Assembly (NCBI RefSeq): GCF_022394535.1
Contig: NZ_CP089414.1
Coordinates: forward strand, 5,146,001 to 5,210,000
DNA: 64,000 nucleotides
Direction of reading: 5' to 3'
From: Dyella terrae
GTDB taxonomy: Bacteria > Pseudomonadota > Gammaproteobacteria > Xanthomonadales > Rhodanobacteraceae
The notes under the pieces were generated by a model. It was not told the origin of the DNA and searched no databases. It was given only the letters and a program-made list of their open reading frames with translations. Position 1 is the stretch's first letter. Each line of letters begins with the position of its first letter. Positions 61,777 to 64,000 of this stretch are shown one piece after another. A program made the translations under genes and the position numbers.

Positions 61777-62640
61777 ATGATGGCAAGCGTGCTCAAGTGG
61801 ATCGTGCCCTGGGAGTTCTCCTGGGTCTTTCTACTGTCCTTCATCGGTTTCAGCGTGTTTTATGTTCGTGGCTGCCGTCGCCTGCATGTCAGCGTGGGAC
61901 GTCGCCTGTCGTTCTGGGTTGGCATGGCGCTGATCTACGTGTCCCTGCACACGTACCTGGATTATTTCTTCGAGCATGAATTCTTCATGCATCGTATCCA
62001 GCAGATCGTGCTGCACCATCTGGCGCCGTTGCTGATCATCGCGTCGTATCCGGGCACGGTGCTGCATAAGGGCTTGCCGTTCCGGTGGCGGCTGCGTCTG
62101 TTGAGGCCCGCGCGGCGCTCCTGGCCGTGGCGTTTGGCCAGTGCGGTGTGGTGCAACCCGGCCGTGGCCACAGTGGTGTTCGTGGCCTTTATCCTGATGT
62201 GGCTGGTGCCGTCCATGCAGACGCTGGCGATGCTGGACTGGCGCATCTATCGCTTCATGAACTGGTCGATGCTGGCCAGCGGTTTCACCTACTGGTGGCT
62301 GGTGCTGGACCATCGCCCGCGTCCGCCGGGCCGTATGACACCGGGCATCCGCGTGTTGTCGCCGGGCATCACCATGACGCCGCAGATCCTGGCCGGCGCC
62401 ATCGTGACGTTCTCTAAGCACGATCTCTATCCAATCTTCGAGATCTGCGGTCGCGCGTTCACTTTCAACGTGCTTACGGCCCAGCTGGTGGGCGGCGTGA
62501 TCATGTGGGTGCCCGCGGCGCTGATCGAGTCCGCCGGTGGATTGCTGGCGATGCGTCAGTGGCTGCAGCTCTCGCGTAGCGGACGCATTCGGCGCAAACC
62601 CTGGCCAACGCGTCGCACGCCTGCAGCTGCGCAGCCATAA
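61777..62640 (+). CDS. Caa3-type cytochrome c oxidase assembly factor (CtaG-like membrane protein)
   Basis: A 287-residue protein of the caa3_CtaG family: ~seven helices, WEFSWVFLLSFIGFSVFYVR, EHEFFMHRIQQIVLHHLAPL (His-rich region between helices, for copper or haem), SGFTYWWLVLDHRPRPPGRM, and GAIVTFSKHDLYPIFEICGR. Probably supports copper supply to cytochrome oxidase. Convergent with SCO and PCuAC genes, which also handle copper. Confidence 0.9.
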   Translation: MMASVLKWIVPWEFSWVFLLSFIGFSVFYVRGCRRLHVSVGRRLSFWVGMALIYVSLHTYLDYFFEHEFFMHRIQQIVLHHLAPLLIIASYPGTVLHKGLPFRWRLRLLRPARRSWPWRLASAVWCNPAVATVVFVAFILMWLVPSMQTLAMLDWRIYRFMNWSMLASGFTYWWLVLDHRPRPPGRMTPGIRVLSPGITMTPQILAGAIVTFSKHDLYPIFEICGRAFTFNVLTAQLVGGVIMWVPAALIESAGGLLAMRQWLQLSRSGRIRRKPWPTRRTPAAAQP

Positions 62641-62673
62641 AACACTTGCCACTCGCAGGAACACCGGTTGTGC

Positions 62674-62694
62674 GCGACGCGTAGCCTGCGTCGC
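62674..62694. terminator. Hairpin between convergent copper genes
   Basis: GCGACGC (62674-62680) and GCGTCGC (62688-62694) form a perfect 7-bp stem with loop GTAGCCT, between the CtaG-like gene and the PCuAC gene. No T-tract. Confidence 0.55.
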
Positions 62695-62703
62695 AGCGGT
62701 GGA

Positions 62704-63165
62704 TCAGTCGCTCGCGCCTGTGGCATTGGCGGGGCGCGCGACGAAGTCGGCATCCAGCGTACTGCCGTCGCCGAAGGTGAGCGTCACCTTGACCTTGTCA
62801 CCGATCTTCACCGGTGATGCTGCCTTCATCAGCATCAGATGGTACCCACCGGGCGACAATTCGGTTTTGCCGTGTGCGGGAATGGGCAGATCGTCGACCA
62901 TCGCCATGCGGCTGACACCGCCTTGCTCGCTACTCTTGTGCAGCATGGTGCTGGCGTAACTGGCGCTGCGCGCGCCATGCAGCGTGGCGGGCTGGTCGCT
63001 GGTGTTCTCGAGCGTGACGTAGGCGCCTGCGGGAAGGTCGCCCGGCAGCACGCGTATCCACGCCTGACTTGCGCGAATGTGCTCGGCTTCCGTGGCCTGC
63101 GCAGTGATCGCGAACATCAGTCCGGCGGCGAGCAGGGGCAGGGTGCAGGCGACACGAAAGCTCAT
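62704..63165 (-). CDS. Periplasmic copper chaperone PCu(A)C
   Basis: A 153-residue exported protein with a signal peptide to AQA (~23). The copper motif H(M)X10MX21HXM is complete: M74-x-H76, M87, H109-x-M111. Delivers Cu(I) to the CuA centre of cytochrome oxidase, together with the SCO protein encoded immediately upstream. The start overlaps the SCO stop (ATGA), so the two genes are translationally coupled. Confidence 0.95.
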   Translation of the reverse strand: MSFRVACTLPLLAAGLMFAITAQATEAEHIRASQAWIRVLPGDLPAGAYVTLENTSDQPATLHGARSASYASTMLHKSSEQGGVSRMAMVDDLPIPAHGKTELSPGGYHLMLMKAASPVKIGDKVKVTLTFGDGSTLDADFVARPANATGASD

Positions 63166-63779
63166 GATTTGCTCCCCAGGCTCAGCAGCAGATGCAGGTC
63201 GTGGACCATGTCGTCCTGCGAATTGTTCGGTGTGGCCAGCAAGCGAGCCTTGCCATTGGCGTCGAACACGTAGATGGCCGAGCTGTGGCTCACTTCGTAC
63301 TGCCCGTCGGCGCGGTCGGGTTCGCGGGTGAAGGCGGAACGGTAACGCTTGCTCAACGCCTCGATTTCACGCGGCGAGCCCGACAGACCGATTGCGCGCG
63401 GATCGAAGGCATTGACGTAGGCATGCATGACCTCGGGCGTGTCGCGCGCGGGGTCGACGCTGACGAACAGGATGCGCGCGCCGTCGGCGAGTGGCCCCAG
63501 TCGCTGCATGACTACGTGGAGCTGTGCCAGGGTCAGCGGGCAGACGTCGGGGCAGTGTGTGTAGCCGAAATAGAGCAGCACGACCTTGCCGCGATAGTCC
63601 TGGCCGCTGACGTTCTTGCCCTGGTCGTCGACCAGATGGAAGTCCAGGTCGGGCATGTGGCCGGAGACGTTGGTGAGCTTCCATTCAACCCCATCGTCGC
63701 GATGGCAACCGGTGAGCAACGATGCACCGAGCGCCAGCATCAACAGCATCAGCCAGTGGCGGGTGCGACAAAGCTTCAT
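63162..63779 (-). CDS. SCO1/SenC family copper protein
   Basis: A 205-residue lipoprotein (LMLLMLALGASLLTGC, lipobox LTGC). The thioredoxin-fold copper site is intact: CPDVC (C76, C80) in YFGYTHCPDVCPLTLAQLH, and the distal His in EVSHSSAIYVFD. SCO proteins mature the CuA site of cytochrome c oxidase. The start could be ATG 63779 or, 7 codons upstream, ATG 63800; the former fits the signal peptide better. Forms a coupled pair with PCu(A)C. Confidence 0.94.
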   Translation of the reverse strand: MKLCRTRHWLMLLMLALGASLLTGCHRDDGVEWKLTNVSGHMPDLDFHLVDDQGKNVSGQDYRGKVVLLYFGYTHCPDVCPLTLAQLHVVMQRLGPLADGARILFVSVDPARDTPEVMHAYVNAFDPRAIGLSGSPREIEALSKRYRSAFTREPDRADGQYEVSHSSAIYVFDANGKARLLATPNNSQDDMVHDLHLLLSLGSKS

Positions 63780-63854
63780 GCGAGAATCGATGGGAATCAT
63801 TCCGGCAGCATACGACACTGGCTGCCGGGCCGGAGCCCTGCAAGTCGAGGAGCC

Positions 63855-64000
63855 ATGTATATGCGACAACCTGCCTTTGCGACGGGCTTGCTGGTCGGGC
63901 TGGCCGGGGCCAGCGCGGTCGTCCTCGGTGCATTCGGTGCACATGCTTTGCGCGACGTGCTCGACGCGCGCGGCACGGAGCTGTGGCACACGGCGGTGAG
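63855..64000 (+). CDS. DUF423 family membrane protein (partial)
   Basis: Starts at ATG 63855 after GAGGAGCC. The 48 visible residues read TGLLVGLAGASAVVLGAFGA, HALRDVLDARGTELWHTAV, the N-terminal helix and G-A-F-G-A-H-A-L motif of DUF423 (YgdD-like) inner-membrane proteins. The C-terminus lies beyond the right edge. Divergent from the SCO/PCuAC pair. Confidence 0.88.
   Translation, partial: MYMRQPAFATGLLVGLAGASAVVLGAFGAHALRDVLDARGTELWHTAV

Noticed and set aside
1..64000. CRISPR arrays, rRNA operons, prophage or transposase genes
   Set aside because: I looked for evenly spaced direct repeats, rRNA cores, integrases and transposases and found none; the only tandem repeat is the coding one at 541-1890.

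Overview
The window is about 64 kb of GC-rich, densely coded gammaproteobacterial chromosome. Gene content and protein style (sigma/Ser-Thr kinase pair of the TIGR02999 type, GNAT-minCDE, long NfeD plus slipin, GldA/GldG-type ABC locus, SCO/PCuAC/CtaG copper genes, an Ig-repeat autotransporter-like protein) point to the Xanthomonadales, most likely a Rhodanobacteraceae member such as Dyella, Luteibacter or Frateuria. This assignment is inference from recognisable families, not from a search. I see no rRNA, tRNA, CRISPR array, transposase or phage genes.

Layout. 1-2.5 kb: the 5' part of a large secreted repeat protein on the minus strand that leaves the window. 2.7-12.5 kb: small metabolic and regulatory genes (GNAT, two lipoproteins divergent from a sigma factor/kinase pair, Nudix, flavin reductase, AraC plus VOC, GFA) and two unknown membrane proteins. 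12.6-14.5 kb: small minus-strand genes whose 3' ends carry copies of a short palindromic repeat; one gene has an in-frame stop. 14.7-19.7 kb: carboxymuconolactone decarboxylase-like protein, MmyB-type regulator, cytochrome P460, Tat-exported epoxide-hydrolase-like protein, and a peroxiredoxin frameshifted inside its active-site motif.

20.0-23.1 kb is the most interesting locus. It has a tetrapyrrole-methylase-fold methyltransferase with the catalytic motifs of borosin peptide-backbone N-methyltransferases, a 99-residue peptide whose N-terminus resembles a borosin-binding domain, and, 9 bp further on, a diguanylate cyclase. I read this as a split borosin RiPP locus, possibly tied to c-di-GMP signalling.

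23.3-38.8 kb: VOC, DUF899, GyrI-like, phosphoesterase, PSMA-like M28 and M20 peptidases, two 2H phosphoesterases, Spy-like chaperone, ExbD, an exported SAM-methyltransferase-fold protein, and an exported creatininase/beta-propeller pair. 38.8-43.0 kb: OprB-like porin, an NRAMP-fold transporter lacking the usual metal motifs, and an AdoMet-decarboxylase-like protein lacking its self-cleavage serine. 43.2-43.5 kb and 55.4-55.6 kb hold two diverged, oppositely oriented copies of a roughly 266-bp element. Its nested inverted repeats are preserved by compensatory changes, so it is a candidate structured RNA or fold-back mobile element. 43.7-53.9 kb: EamA transporter with a His-rich tail, LLM oxidoreductase, HDOD protein, BaiN-like flavoprotein, slipin/NfeD, HExxH protein, and the GNAT-minC-minD-minE operon with minC broken at a run of seven Gs. 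54.1-64 kb: NarL-type two-component pair interrupted by the second repeat copy, SRPBCC protein, GldA-type ABC operon, CtaG-like copper protein, SCO/PCuAC, and the start of a DUF423 gene.

Three otherwise recognisable genes are broken by single-base changes (one nonsense, two homopolymer indels). Either the assembly carries residual errors or these loci really are decaying or phase-variable.
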